From assembly GCA_019313095.1 (NCBI GenBank), contig JAFDBU010000037.1:1-6926 (forward strand): a stretch of 6,926 nucleotides of DNA, written 5' to 3'. The first letter of the stretch is position 1; the number at the start of each line of letters is the position of its first letter. Of the stretch, positions 1 to 6,275 are shown piece by piece. The notes below the pieces were generated by a model. The model did no database searches. It worked only from the letters and a program-made list of their open reading frames with translations, and was not told where the DNA came from. The position numbers and the translations under genes are program-made. Source of the stretch: Deltaproteobacteria bacterium. Lineage in GTDB: Bacteria; Desulfobacterota; Desulfobulbia; Desulfobulbales; BM004.

Positions 1-2
1 CT

Positions 3-191
3 TTTCATCATGTATCAGATGAACACCTAGCGCGTTATTTGGCTGAATTTGACTTCAGGTGGAATCATAGAAAAATATCTGATTGGAAAAGAAAGCTTGA
101 AACATTAAAGATGATAGAAGGCAAGAAATTGACTAATAAGGGGCCATTATCAATTTGCATGTCTGACCATCAAGATAAGGCTAATCGTTGA
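3..191 (+). CDS. IS1595/ISXO2-like transposase, C-terminal fragment (5' end outside the window)
   Basis: An open frame enters from the left edge and gives 62 residues before TGA at 189-191. It begins FHHVSDEHLARYLAEFDFRW and ends with a lysine-rich tail containing EGKKLTNK. In IS1595-family (ISXO2-like) DDE transposases, the last part of the catalytic domain has an H-H-V-S-x-x-H-L-x-x-Y-L-A-E-F-D-x-R-(Y/W)-N pattern followed by a short basic tail with a G-K-(K/R)-L-T motif, and this matches closely. The Glu of AEF is in the region of the family's late conserved acidic residue. In the fragment itself I see no frameshift or internal stop, but whether the element is intact cannot be judged because the rest lies outside. 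No convincing right-hand terminal inverted repeat was found downstream. The reading frame and the DNA after it are much richer in A+T than the pnt genes, consistent with acquired DNA. Confidence 0.82.
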   Translation, partial: FHHVSDEHLARYLAEFDFRWNHRKISDWKRKLETLKMIEGKKLTNKGPLSICMSDHQDKANR

Positions 192-292
192 TTGTAGGGC
201 AATTTCGAGATACAAAATTAATCTTAACTCATCATTTCAAAATTCACTCTTATATAACCTTATGTAAATTATAATTATAACCTTGGGAAAAC
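192..292. other. AT-rich spacer between the transposase and the terminator
   Basis: No gene is visible here. The stretch is strongly AT-rich and contains a 9-base direct repeat, tataacctt, at 253-261 and 276-284. The right end of the insertion sequence should lie here if the element is complete, but without the left end I cannot identify a terminal repeat or a target-site duplication. Confidence 0.5.
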
Positions 293-333
293 AAAAAATC
301 CCGCCGTGGCCTCATGCCACGGCGGGATTTTTT
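293..333. terminator. Strong bidirectional intrinsic terminator
   Basis: Arms 293-310 and 316-333 are perfectly complementary over 18 bp, with a 5-base loop (ctcat, 311-315). The GC-rich core (tcccgccgtggc) is flanked by six A on the left and six T on the right, so the structure ends in a U-tract whichever strand is read. On the minus strand it lies 29 bases after the pntB stop and would end the pnt operon transcript. On the plus strand it would stop transcripts arriving from the transposase. Confidence 0.93.
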
Positions 334-362
334 AATATTATATGAAATCTTTAACCTGAATA

Positions 363-1742
363 TCAGTCGCTCTTAAACTCGGCCACCAGCGCCTGGATGG
401 AGGCCTTGGCATCACCGAAGTACATCCGGGTGTTGGGGTAGAAGAAAAGAGCATTCTGGATGCCGGCAAAACCTGGGTTCATGGAACGCTTCAGCACGAT
501 AACCGTCTTGGCCCGGTGCGTTTCTATGATCGGCATACCGTATATGGGGCTTGATTCATCATTAAGGGCTGCCGGGTTGACAACGTCGTTGGCACCGATC
601 ACGACGCAAACATCGATGGTATCCATCCTCGGATTGATATCATCCATTTCCACCAGCTGATCATAGGAGACATTGGCTTCAGCCAGCAGAACGTTCATAT
701 GGCCCGGCATGCGGCCGGCAACAGGGTGAATGGCATAACTGACCTCGGTGCCGTTTTTCTCCAGAAGTTCACCAAGCTCCTGCACAACATGCTGGGCTTG
801 GGCAACCGCCAGTCCGTAACCCGGCACAAAGGCAACCGAGTCGGCTGCTTCCAGGATGTAGTAGACATCTTCCGCAGAGGCAGGTTTCACTTCGCCCTGC
901 TGCTCGGCTGAACCGGCAGCCTGGGTCGTGGCGCCAAAACCGGAAAAGAGCACATTGGCCAGGGAGCGGTTCATGGCCTTGCACATGATGTTGGTCAGGA
1001 TGATACCGCTGGCGCCGACCAGGGCACCGGCCACGATCAGGATATTATTCGTGATGACAAAACCGGCGGCACAGGCAGCCAGACCGGAATAGCTGTTGAG
1101 CAACGATATGACCACCGGCATGTCGGCACCGCCGATGGGAATGACAGAAGTGACACCAAAAAGGAGCGCTACAACCACGACTACCATAAAAATTGCATAA
1201 GAAGCTTCAGGATTTATGGTGAAGATAACACCTGATGCCACGGCAGCAAGAAGGATTGCACCGTTGACAATATGCTGGCCGCTGAAAATGATGGCCTTGC
1301 TGGGCATTATCTCGGCAAGCTTGCCAAAGGCAATCATGGAACCTGAAAATGTAACCCCACCGATAAAGGCCGAAAGCAATGTCACTATGGCAATGAAAAC
1401 AGAGAGTTCCGGATGCTGATGATATTCACCCCAGGCCAGCAGCAAACTGGCAATACCTCCAAAACCGTTGAACAGGGCGACCATTTCCGGCATGGACGTC
1501 ATCTGTACCTTGTACGCCGCCACCAGGCCGATGACCGTACCGACAACAACACCGACTGCAATCCATTTGTAGTCGAGGCCGGCATAAAGCAGGGTGACCA
1601 CTATGGCCAGCAGCATACCAAAAGCGGAGACCAGATTGCCGCGCCGGGCTGTTGCCGGAGAACTCAGCATCTTCAGCCCGAAAATAAAAAGACCGGCCGA
1701 GATGACATAGGCAAAGTTGATGAGGAGAGGCATGGTATTCAT
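363..1742 (-). CDS. pntB: NAD(P) transhydrogenase subunit beta (PntB)
   Basis: This 459-residue protein matches PntB in length (E. coli, about 462) and motif order. It is the membrane and NADP(H)-binding subunit of proton-translocating transhydrogenase, which couples proton re-entry to hydride transfer from NADH to NADP+. Roughly residues 5-255 are very hydrophobic, with about nine membrane segments, including GGADMPVV (204-211) and LNSYSG (215-220). A linker rich in Ala, Gln and Glu (270-290) leads to the NADP(H) domain with GYGLAVAQAQ (308-317), HPVAGRMPGHMNVLLAEA (339-356), VVIGANDVVNPAA (380-392), KRSMNPGFAG (418-427) and FGDAKAS (442-448). Asn92 occupies the place of the E. coli proton-channel His91. 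The ATG overlaps the pntAB stop as ATGA, and a minus-strand AAGGGGG (1750-1756) lies 7 bases before it. It is the last gene of the operon. Confidence 0.97.
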   Translation of the reverse strand: MNTMPLLINFAYVISAGLFIFGLKMLSSPATARRGNLVSAFGMLLAIVVTLLYAGLDYKWIAVGVVVGTVIGLVAAYKVQMTSMPEMVALFNGFGGIASLLLAWGEYHQHPELSVFIAIVTLLSAFIGGVTFSGSMIAFGKLAEIMPSKAIIFSGQHIVNGAILLAAVASGVIFTINPEASYAIFMVVVVVALLFGVTSVIPIGGADMPVVISLLNSYSGLAACAAGFVITNNILIVAGALVGASGIILTNIMCKAMNRSLANVLFSGFGATTQAAGSAEQQGEVKPASAEDVYYILEAADSVAFVPGYGLAVAQAQHVVQELGELLEKNGTEVSYAIHPVAGRMPGHMNVLLAEANVSYDQLVEMDDINPRMDTIDVCVVIGANDVVNPAALNDESSPIYGMPIIETHRAKTVIVLKRSMNPGFAGIQNALFFYPNTRMYFGDAKASIQALVAEFKSD

Positions 1743-2032
1743 TTTGCGTCCCCCTTATCCTTTTTCTTGAACATTTCAAGCATCCTGTTCGTCACTGCGT
1801 ACCCGCCGACAACATTAATGGTAGCAAAGGTTACAGCTAGGGTGCCGAGGATAATTGCAACGGTCACATTTTCCGCCTTCAGAGAAGCCAGGGAACCGAT
1901 AAGAGTGATACCTGATATGGCGTTTGAGCCGGACATGAGCGGCGTATGCAGAGTGGACGGGACTTTCGAAATAAGCTCAAATCCCAGAAAAATCGATAAT
2001 ACAAAAACAAAGGTCAGAAATACGGCTTCCAT
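1739..2032 (-). CDS. pntAB: NAD(P) transhydrogenase subunit alpha part 2 (PntAB)
   Basis: This small integral membrane protein is the separate second half of the alpha subunit, found in three-subunit transhydrogenases (Rhodospirillum and Thermus type). It helps PntB form the proton pathway. From the ATG at 2030-2032 it has 97 residues, close to the roughly 100 of short family members. It has three hydrophobic segments (about 3-21, 31-50 and 54-78), the signature STLHTPLMSGSNAISG (26-41), and GGYAVTNRMLEMF followed by a lysine-rich tail. His29 sits in the LHTPLMS motif. I chose this ATG because AGGGAG precedes it. A GTG four codons earlier (2042-2044, 101 residues) overlaps the pntAA stop as GTGA and is the alternative start, but has only a weak ribosome binding site. 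The stop overlaps the pntB start by four bases, implying translational coupling. Confidence 0.95.
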   Translation of the reverse strand: MEAVFLTFVFVLSIFLGFELISKVPSTLHTPLMSGSNAISGITLIGSLASLKAENVTVAIILGTLAVTFATINVVGGYAVTNRMLEMFKKKDKGDAK

Positions 2033-2040
2033 TTTCTCCC

Positions 2041-3177
2041 TCACTTTTTCATTATGCTCTTATACATTTCACTGAATAACTCACCGTTATGGGTGATAAG
2101 GGAACCCTTGATAAGTTCGTCTTCAAGGTCCAGATTAAAAATTTTCTCTTCTTTGTTCCAGAAATGATCGATGAAATTACCGAGATTGGAAGAATACATC
2201 TGGCTGGCGGTCAGTGGGACGAGCCCGGGCAGATTAGCCAGGCCAACCACCTTGACGCCATCAATTTCTACGATCTTGCCGACTTCTGAGCCTTCTACAT
2301 TACCGCCGGTTTCAACCGCCATATCAACTATTACCGAGCCGGGCTGCATCTGGGCTATCATGGCCCGGTCCACAATCCGCGGTGCAGGCCGCCCGAAAAG
2401 CTGGGCCGTGGTGATGACGATATCTGCCTGGGCGCAGGCCTTGGCCATACCCTCTTTCTGCTTCTGGACCTGTTCCGGTGTCAGTTCCTTGGCATAGCCG
2501 TCCTTGGTCTGCCCGGTTTCGCCCAGGTCAATCTTGACAAACTTGGCACCCAGAGACTTTACCTGCTCCTCAACAACCGGCCTGGTATCAAAGGCCTCAA
2601 CCCGGGCCCCAAGCCGCCTGGCCGTGGCTATGGCCTGCAGCCCGGCAACCCCTACACCGATGATGAAAACGCGGGCCGGCTTGATCGTACCGGCCGGAGT
2701 TGTCATCATCGGCAGGATCTTGTCAAGCTGCTCGGTGCCGATAATGACCGCCATATATCCCCCCAGGTTGGCCTGGGAGCTTAAAACATCCATTTTCTGA
2801 GCCACGGTGGAACGCGGCAGCATTTCAAGGCTGACACAGCTAATGGAGCAGTCCTTCATTTTCTCAACCAGCTCAAGTTCATTGAACGGGTCAAGATAGC
2901 TGACATGTATGCAGCCTTTCTTCATCAGTTCCACTTCTTCAACCGGCGGTTTGCGGAGACGCAGGACAATATCGGCTGTCTGGAGCAGATCTTTCCGGTC
3001 ATTATTCACCTTTGCTCCCACACTTTCATAATCAGCATCTTCGTAACGGCAGGTTGCGCCAAGACCGGCTTCAAATTCCACCTCGGCTCCAAGCTTGACG
3101 AGCTTGTCCACTGTCGGCGGGATGAGAGGAACACGGGTTTCGCCCTCAAAAGTTTCTTTCATTACTGCAATTTTCAT
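2041..3177 (-). CDS. pntAA: NAD(P) transhydrogenase subunit alpha part 1 (PntAA)
   Basis: This 378-residue soluble protein is the NAD(H)-binding domain I of the transhydrogenase and should sit on the cytoplasmic face of the membrane complex. It is related to alanine dehydrogenase. It shows the N-terminal KETFEGETRVPLIP (7-20), the loop LEMLPRSTVAQKMDVLSSQ (117-135), which keeps the Arg122, Gln127 and Asp130 that contact NAD in the family, and the Rossmann glycine motif GVGVAGLQAIATARRLGA (174-191) followed by EAFDTR (194-199), typical of NAD rather than NADP preference. TTAQLFGRPAP (256-266), VIVDMAVETGGNVEGS (282-297) and LANLPG (313-318) are also characteristic. It ends after domain I without a membrane part, as expected for the split form. 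A minus-strand AAAGGGG (3183-3189) lies 5 bases before the ATG. It is the first gene of the operon. Confidence 0.97.
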   Translation of the reverse strand: MKIAVMKETFEGETRVPLIPPTVDKLVKLGAEVEFEAGLGATCRYEDADYESVGAKVNNDRKDLLQTADIVLRLRKPPVEEVELMKKGCIHVSYLDPFNELELVEKMKDCSISCVSLEMLPRSTVAQKMDVLSSQANLGGYMAVIIGTEQLDKILPMMTTPAGTIKPARVFIIGVGVAGLQAIATARRLGARVEAFDTRPVVEEQVKSLGAKFVKIDLGETGQTKDGYAKELTPEQVQKQKEGMAKACAQADIVITTAQLFGRPAPRIVDRAMIAQMQPGSVIVDMAVETGGNVEGSEVGKIVEIDGVKVVGLANLPGLVPLTASQMYSSNLGNFIDHFWNKEEKIFNLDLEDELIKGSLITHNGELFSEMYKSIMKK

Positions 3178-3483
3178 AATGGCCCCTTTCTCAACAGAAG
3201 ATGGAGTTATAAACCCATCGGGTCAAATATAAAAAAATAAATAAAGGGTGAAACTTGAAATAAGTTCACCCATTGATGATTGACTTATGTTGAAAAATAA
3301 CAACACAAAAAATAATTAATTAACTTCAGGAGAGAGCCAAATACCATATTTGGGTAATAAATGCACCCCCCAATATGGCGAATTTCCAAAAAAGTCAAAA
3401 TTGGAAATGCATCATTTAAAAAATTAAAAGGATATGCCCCCATGGAATACTGGAGTATTCCAACAACACACTCAGGAATTTAT
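3178..3483. other. 306-bp AT-rich intergenic region with several hairpins
   Basis: No convincing gene is present. On the minus strand this is the space between the barrel gene stop and the pntAA start. It holds a terminator-like hairpin (3246-3271) and a cluster of further inverted repeats: 3337-3353, 3344-3378, 3382-3408 and 3444-3461. The first two share bases and cannot form together. A minus-strand TATAAC (near 3208-3213) and TATATT (near 3225-3230) are possible -10 boxes for pnt, but neither has a good -35 partner, so I do not assign a promoter. Confidence 0.6.
3225..3271 (-). terminator. Probable minus-strand intrinsic terminator (barrel gene end or pnt attenuator)
   Basis: Read on the minus strand, GGGTGAACTT pairs with AAGTTTCACCC (one bulged base, 5-base loop, 3246-3271) and is followed by a long T-rich run (3225-3245). 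It lies 212 bases beyond the barrel gene stop and 68 bases before the pntAA start. It could therefore end the lipoprotein/barrel transcript or act inside a longer pnt leader. The shape and U-tract are good; which role it has is inference. Confidence 0.55.
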
Positions 3484-4134
3484 TTAAAAATGCAGTCTTA
3501 CGCCCGCCAGGAGCCGGTGGCTGTCATATTCGTAATCAATGCTTTCACCGTCATGTTTGGTAAACGATGAATCCGTTGTGCCATAATATCGGTAGCTGAC
3601 ATCAAAGAAAAAATGAGGAAGAAACTTCCAGGCCAGACCGAGACCGGCCTGATAGGCCAGCTGGCTGTCACTGTCATCGACAAAGGGAGTATCGAGAAAG
3701 GCTACGTTATCCAGACCGATCTCTGCCCATCCAATCCCCAGCAGGGCATAGATGATTATACCCTTTTGTGTTTTATACTCGCCGATGGTGTTCAGCATAA
3801 TGCTGGTCCGCTCTGCAGATCCGCTGGCCCCGGAACTATTATCTATAAAATTTGCCTCGTCCATGTCATTTGATGCCTTATTGAATTCAAGTTCAACCCT
3901 GCCCCTGCCAATTTTGGGATACTCAGCACCAAGATCATAGCCCAGCGAGATACTCCCGTCAAAGCCGCCATCAAAACTGAAATTAATGCTTCCTAAAGCA
4001 TCGTTGGCTTTTAAATCGGGAAGAAAACTTCCACCTCCCAGGAAACCTATATAATAACCTGCGGCATGAGCAGATGTATTGAGGCCGAGAACCAACAGGA
4101 CTGCGACTATCAGGCACTGAAAGGTTTTTTGCAT
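3484..4134 (-). CDS. Small outer-membrane beta-barrel protein (OmpA/opacity-like fold), function unknown
   Basis: This 216-residue protein has an N-terminal signal peptide (hydrophobic core about 7-19, probable cleavage after AHA at 22-24). The mature part of about 190 residues alternates polar and hydrophobic residues in about eight candidate strands, for example 27-35, 60-69, 78-87, 108-121, 125-136, 158-170, 173-184 and 206-216. It ends RLLAGVRLHF, and a terminal Phe is the usual outer-membrane assembly signal. The length fits the eight-stranded OmpA-like/opacity-protein class. No ligand or enzyme motif is visible, so the role is not assigned. Minus-strand AGGAGAGGAG (4143-4152) lies 8 bases before the ATG. 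It begins 51 bases after the Ig-lipoprotein stop on the same strand with no terminator between, so the two are probably co-transcribed. Confidence 0.85.
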   Translation of the reverse strand: MQKTFQCLIVAVLLVLGLNTSAHAAGYYIGFLGGGSFLPDLKANDALGSINFSFDGGFDGSISLGYDLGAEYPKIGRGRVELEFNKASNDMDEANFIDNSSGASGSAERTSIMLNTIGEYKTQKGIIIYALLGIGWAEIGLDNVAFLDTPFVDDSDSQLAYQAGLGLAWKFLPHFFFDVSYRYYGTTDSSFTKHDGESIDYEYDSHRLLAGVRLHF

Positions 4135-4185
4135 GGTAGATACTCCTCTCCTAAATGAATATACAGCTATCGCAAATATGTCTTA

Positions 4186-5376
4186 CTATTGCACAGTCAG
4201 GTACGTATTGCCAATGACTCCATCAAAGGTCGCTTTAATGACAGTGTCCCCTGTATTGTTATTACCGGTAAACAAACCCCGCTCACCGGTGGTATTACTG
4301 ATAGTGCCGACCGTATTAGGGGTTGCCGTCCAGACGGAAATTTCCGTTATATCCTGGGTGCTGCTGTCTGAAAATGTCCCTTCTGCAGTAAACTGTTGAC
4401 TTGTGTTCACTGCCAAGGTGCTATCCGCTGGAGTGACAGTTATTGAACTGATAGTCGCATCGGTAACCGTTAGTTCAGTTGAATCTGTTATTATTGTGCC
4501 ATTAGCGTCGAACGAGGCGGTGATCGTTACTGTACCGGGGGCATTCCCAGTTGCCAGTCCTCCTGCATTAATGGAACCAATGGTGTCTGGATCTGAGGAC
4601 TGCCAGTCAACTTTATCCGTAATGAGTGGCGTAGTATTGTCCGAATATGTGCCTCTGGCTTGAAACTGTATCGTTGTACCCTGGGCTATAGTATCGTTTA
4701 CCGGTTCAATAATTATTGAGGTCAGGACAACCTCAGTAACCACAAGGCTGGTACTTGCACTGAATGGAGGAATACCCTGCCAGGTTGCTGTTATGGTTAT
4801 TGGATTGATGCTGCTGGCCAGAGTCGTAAGTCGTCCTGTGGTATCAATGGCGGCAACTGTCGGGTCAGAAGTTTCCCAGGTTACCAGGGTTGTTATATCC
4901 TGGATTGTTTCATCCGAGGGTAAAATGCCTGAAAAAGTCCCGACTGCCTGATACTGCTGGGCAGTATCTACATGAAGTTCAGCATCCTGGGGTATTATCT
5001 CAATGGCAGTAAGAGAAGAATCCTTGACAACAACAGGAGCACTCCCCAAAATATCACCATACATAGCGACCACCGAAGTATCTCCCGGCGCAAGTGCTGT
5101 TACCAGGCCTTGGCTGCCGGTATCATTACTGACCGAGGCAATGTTTTCATTTTCAATGGACCAGGATACTTCGGTTGTAATATCCCTGGTAAATGCCCCG
5201 GAAAAATCCCCGATTGCCCTGTACTGGTTCACAGTCTGATTTGCCATGGATTGATATGTCCCGGTCACCTCAATGGATGTGAGCGGAATAAAGGTATTGT
5301 AGCGGGTCGGATCATCAGTGGAACAACCGAACAGCACAAACAACAGACAGGCCAAAATAATTTGGTGAAACCGCAT
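4186..5376 (-). CDS. Lipoprotein with four tandem bacterial Ig-like (Big_2-type) domains
   Basis: From the ATG at 5374-5376 the protein has 396 residues. It starts with a lipoprotein signal peptide: a hydrophobic stretch, then the lipobox LFGC with Cys18 as the lipidated residue. Ser at +2 favours outer-membrane sorting. The rest is four similar Ig-like units, about 32-118, 121-214, 218-305 and 309-396. Each opens with a (L/I)T-S/A-I-x-(V/I) strand, then Q-(Y/F)-x-A-x-G-(T/D)-(F/Y)-S, a D-I-T/TD core, a V-x-W-x-(S/T) strand and a closing G-x-(T/V)-x-(I/V)-x-A strand, as in the Big_2 family of surface and adhesin proteins. No catalytic domain is visible and the protein ends with the fourth unit, so binding or a structural role is inferred. 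Minus-strand GGGAGG (5384-5389) supports this start. An in-frame TTG 21 codons earlier would spoil the signal peptide. It is upstream of the barrel gene. Confidence 0.87.
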   Translation of the reverse strand: MRFHQIILACLLFVLFGCSTDDPTRYNTFIPLTSIEVTGTYQSMANQTVNQYRAIGDFSGAFTRDITTEVSWSIENENIASVSNDTGSQGLVTALAPGDTSVVAMYGDILGSAPVVVKDSSLTAIEIIPQDAELHVDTAQQYQAVGTFSGILPSDETIQDITTLVTWETSDPTVAAIDTTGRLTTLASSINPITITATWQGIPPFSASTSLVVTEVVLTSIIIEPVNDTIAQGTTIQFQARGTYSDNTTPLITDKVDWQSSDPDTIGSINAGGLATGNAPGTVTITASFDANGTIITDSTELTVTDATISSITVTPADSTLAVNTSQQFTAEGTFSDSSTQDITEISVWTATPNTVGTISNTTGERGLFTGNNNTGDTVIKATFDGVIGNTYLTVQ

Positions 5377-5635
5377 CTCATTTCCTCCCGTGGAAAAAAT
5401 CAGGTGATGCAAAATAGCATGGTGCAAAATCTCCTGCAAGCCCAGAATTCTGGAACCAAGGTCTTATTTATGCCCAAAAGGCATAATGGTAAGATATCCA
5501 ACAAGAAAATTGCCGCTAATAGTATGGGCAGGCAAAGGTCAAAATTCTGAATATTACATGCATCCGGGCAGGGAAATACAAAAAGGCAGGGTTAGATACC
5601 CTGCCCTTTTGATGCAAAAAAATTAAGTTCTTTTA
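5377..5635. other. Leader and upstream region of the Ig-lipoprotein gene
   Basis: No gene is seen. On the minus strand, from the cytochrome terminator toward the lipoprotein start, there is a weak sigma70-like pair, TTGACC (5537-5542) and TATTAG (5516-5521), with a short 15-base spacer. Then come a 7-bp-arm inverted repeat TTATGCC/GGCATAA (5468-5486), a 12-base palindrome CCAGAATTCTGG (5442-5453), and two copies of TGCAAAAT (plus strand, 5408-5415 and 5423-5430). These are possible regulator sites, but none matches a motif I can name. Confidence 0.4.
5580..5610 (-). terminator. Intrinsic terminator after the cytochrome gene
   Basis: GGCAGGGT (5585-5592) pairs perfectly with ACCCTGCC (5598-5605) around a 5-base loop. 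A and T runs on both sides give a U-tract on the minus strand (TTTTTGTATTT after the stem). It lies about 25 bases after the cytochrome stop and separates that gene from the lipoprotein gene. The T run on the plus side is short, so it works best for the minus strand. Confidence 0.85.
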
Positions 5636-5947
5636 TTAGTTTTGCAATGACTTGATATACATCTTAAGCGACCGCATGGATGCTTTCCGGCCGTCCATCT
5701 TTTCGCCTGCCATTTTGTCCACAAGACATCTGTTAACCAGCTTGGAAAGTTTTTTATTTGCTGCTGCATTTTCCAGGCCCTTGCCTCCGGCATGACAACT
5801 GTTGCATGAAGACTCATTTGTGGAACCAGCAAGCTCCGGGTCATTAAACAGGTCCCGGCCCAGTTCCATTGAAATTTTCCCGGCATAAACAGTTCCGACA
5901 GCAAGAAATATTGCCAGAACTGCAGCCAGCCATATCTGTTTTCTCAT
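5636..5947 (-). CDS. Small periplasmic monoheme c-type cytochrome
   Basis: This 103-residue protein has a cleavable signal peptide (MRKQIW then a hydrophobic run, probable cleavage after VYA at 20-22). The mature chain of about 81 residues has one heme-binding motif, CNSCH (48-52), in which His52 is the proximal ligand. It continues GGKGLE, then VNRC near residue 71, then a Met-containing tail with KASMRSLKMYIKSL. In small class I cytochromes with the pattern GKGLE...VN.C(I/L)....G..(M/L)D...M.SL..YIKSL, the Met aligned with Met91 here is the likely distal ligand. It would be a soluble electron carrier in the periplasm, with unknown partners. Minus-strand AAAGGAGG (5953-5960), 5 bases before the ATG, is a strong ribosome binding site. 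It is monocistronic, with its own terminator and diverging from the Hsp20 gene. Confidence 0.9.
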   Translation of the reverse strand: MRKQIWLAAVLAIFLAVGTVYAGKISMELGRDLFNDPELAGSTNESSCNSCHAGGKGLENAAANKKLSKLVNRCLVDKMAGEKMDGRKASMRSLKMYIKSLQN

Positions 5948-5983
5948 CGTTGCCTCCTTTAATAGTAATTTTTCTTCTACTGC

Positions 5984-6022
5984 ATAACCATTCTTTACCG
6001 CGGTATGTTTCCGGATGGTTAT
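5984..6022. promoter_or_regulatory. Nested inverted repeat upstream of the cytochrome gene (possible operator or leader structure)
   Basis: Perfect 8-bp arms ATAACCAT (5984-5991) and ATGGTTAT (6015-6022) enclose a 10-base palindrome TACCGCGGTA (5996-6005). The block is 37-75 bases before the cytochrome ATG, inside or next to its likely 5' leader. A similar palindrome, ATACCGGTAT, lies at 6072-6081. A dimeric regulator site or an RNA stem would both fit; I cannot name a regulator. Confidence 0.45.
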
Positions 6023-6153
6023 TTATGGCAGCTATCAGGAGATGGGGCAACGCCAACAAAAACACAGCAAAATACCGGTATAAAACTCATGATTCCGCCA
6101 TTTTTTAACAGTTTATTGTCCTCTTTTTCAATCTGGGAAAGGGATACAAACCT

Positions 6154-6182
6154 TTGACAGGGCAAATTTTTATACTTATTTT
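6154..6182 (+). promoter_or_regulatory. Predicted sigma70-like promoter of the Hsp20 gene
   Basis: A perfect -35 box TTGACA (6154-6159) is followed, after a 17-base spacer, by TATTTT (6177-6182), which matches 4 of 6 positions of TATAAT. Transcription would start near 6189 and give a leader of about 100 bases. I see no good sigma32 box and no CIRCE element (TTAGCACTC-N9-GAGTGCTAA), the usual heat-shock signals. Confidence 0.5.
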
Positions 6183-6275
6183 TTATAGTAGAAGGACGCT
6201 ACGTTTCTACGATAAAGCTGTCTGCAGTCTCTCATTGGTTCGAGGTCGGCGGATGGCAAATCAATAGCAGCTGAG

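Noticed and set aside
253..284. Repeated tataacctt as a target-site duplication of the insertion sequence
   Set aside because: Both copies lie on the same side of the transposase gene, only 14 bases apart, in AT-rich DNA, so they cannot flank the element.
1413..2075. A 220-codon plus-strand reading frame opposite pntB and pntAB
   Set aside because: It lies antisense to two certain genes, has no recognisable domain, and its composition follows the codon pattern of the opposite strand.
3361..3570. A 69-codon plus-strand frame in the barrel/pnt gap
   Set aside because: The only purine-rich site (AGGAGAGAG, about 3328-3336) is some 25 bases from the ATG, the frame runs antisense into the barrel gene, and the protein looks random.
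5377..5439. A longer lipoprotein form starting at an upstream in-frame TTG
   Set aside because: The 21 extra residues would precede the lipoprotein signal, and the downstream ATG has GGGAGG at ideal spacing.
4972..5550. A 192-codon plus-strand reading frame opposite the lipoprotein gene
   Set aside because: It is antisense to a lipoprotein gene with a clear signal peptide and repeats, and has no ribosome binding site or family resemblance.
5869..6108. A 79-codon plus-strand frame across the cytochrome start and upstream region
   Set aside because: It begins antisense inside the cytochrome gene, has no ribosome binding site, and crosses the inverted-repeat region.
6235..6252. GGTTCGAGGTC, resembling a tRNA T-loop
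   Set aside because: The flanking bases do not form a T-stem, and no acceptor, D or anticodon arms are present.
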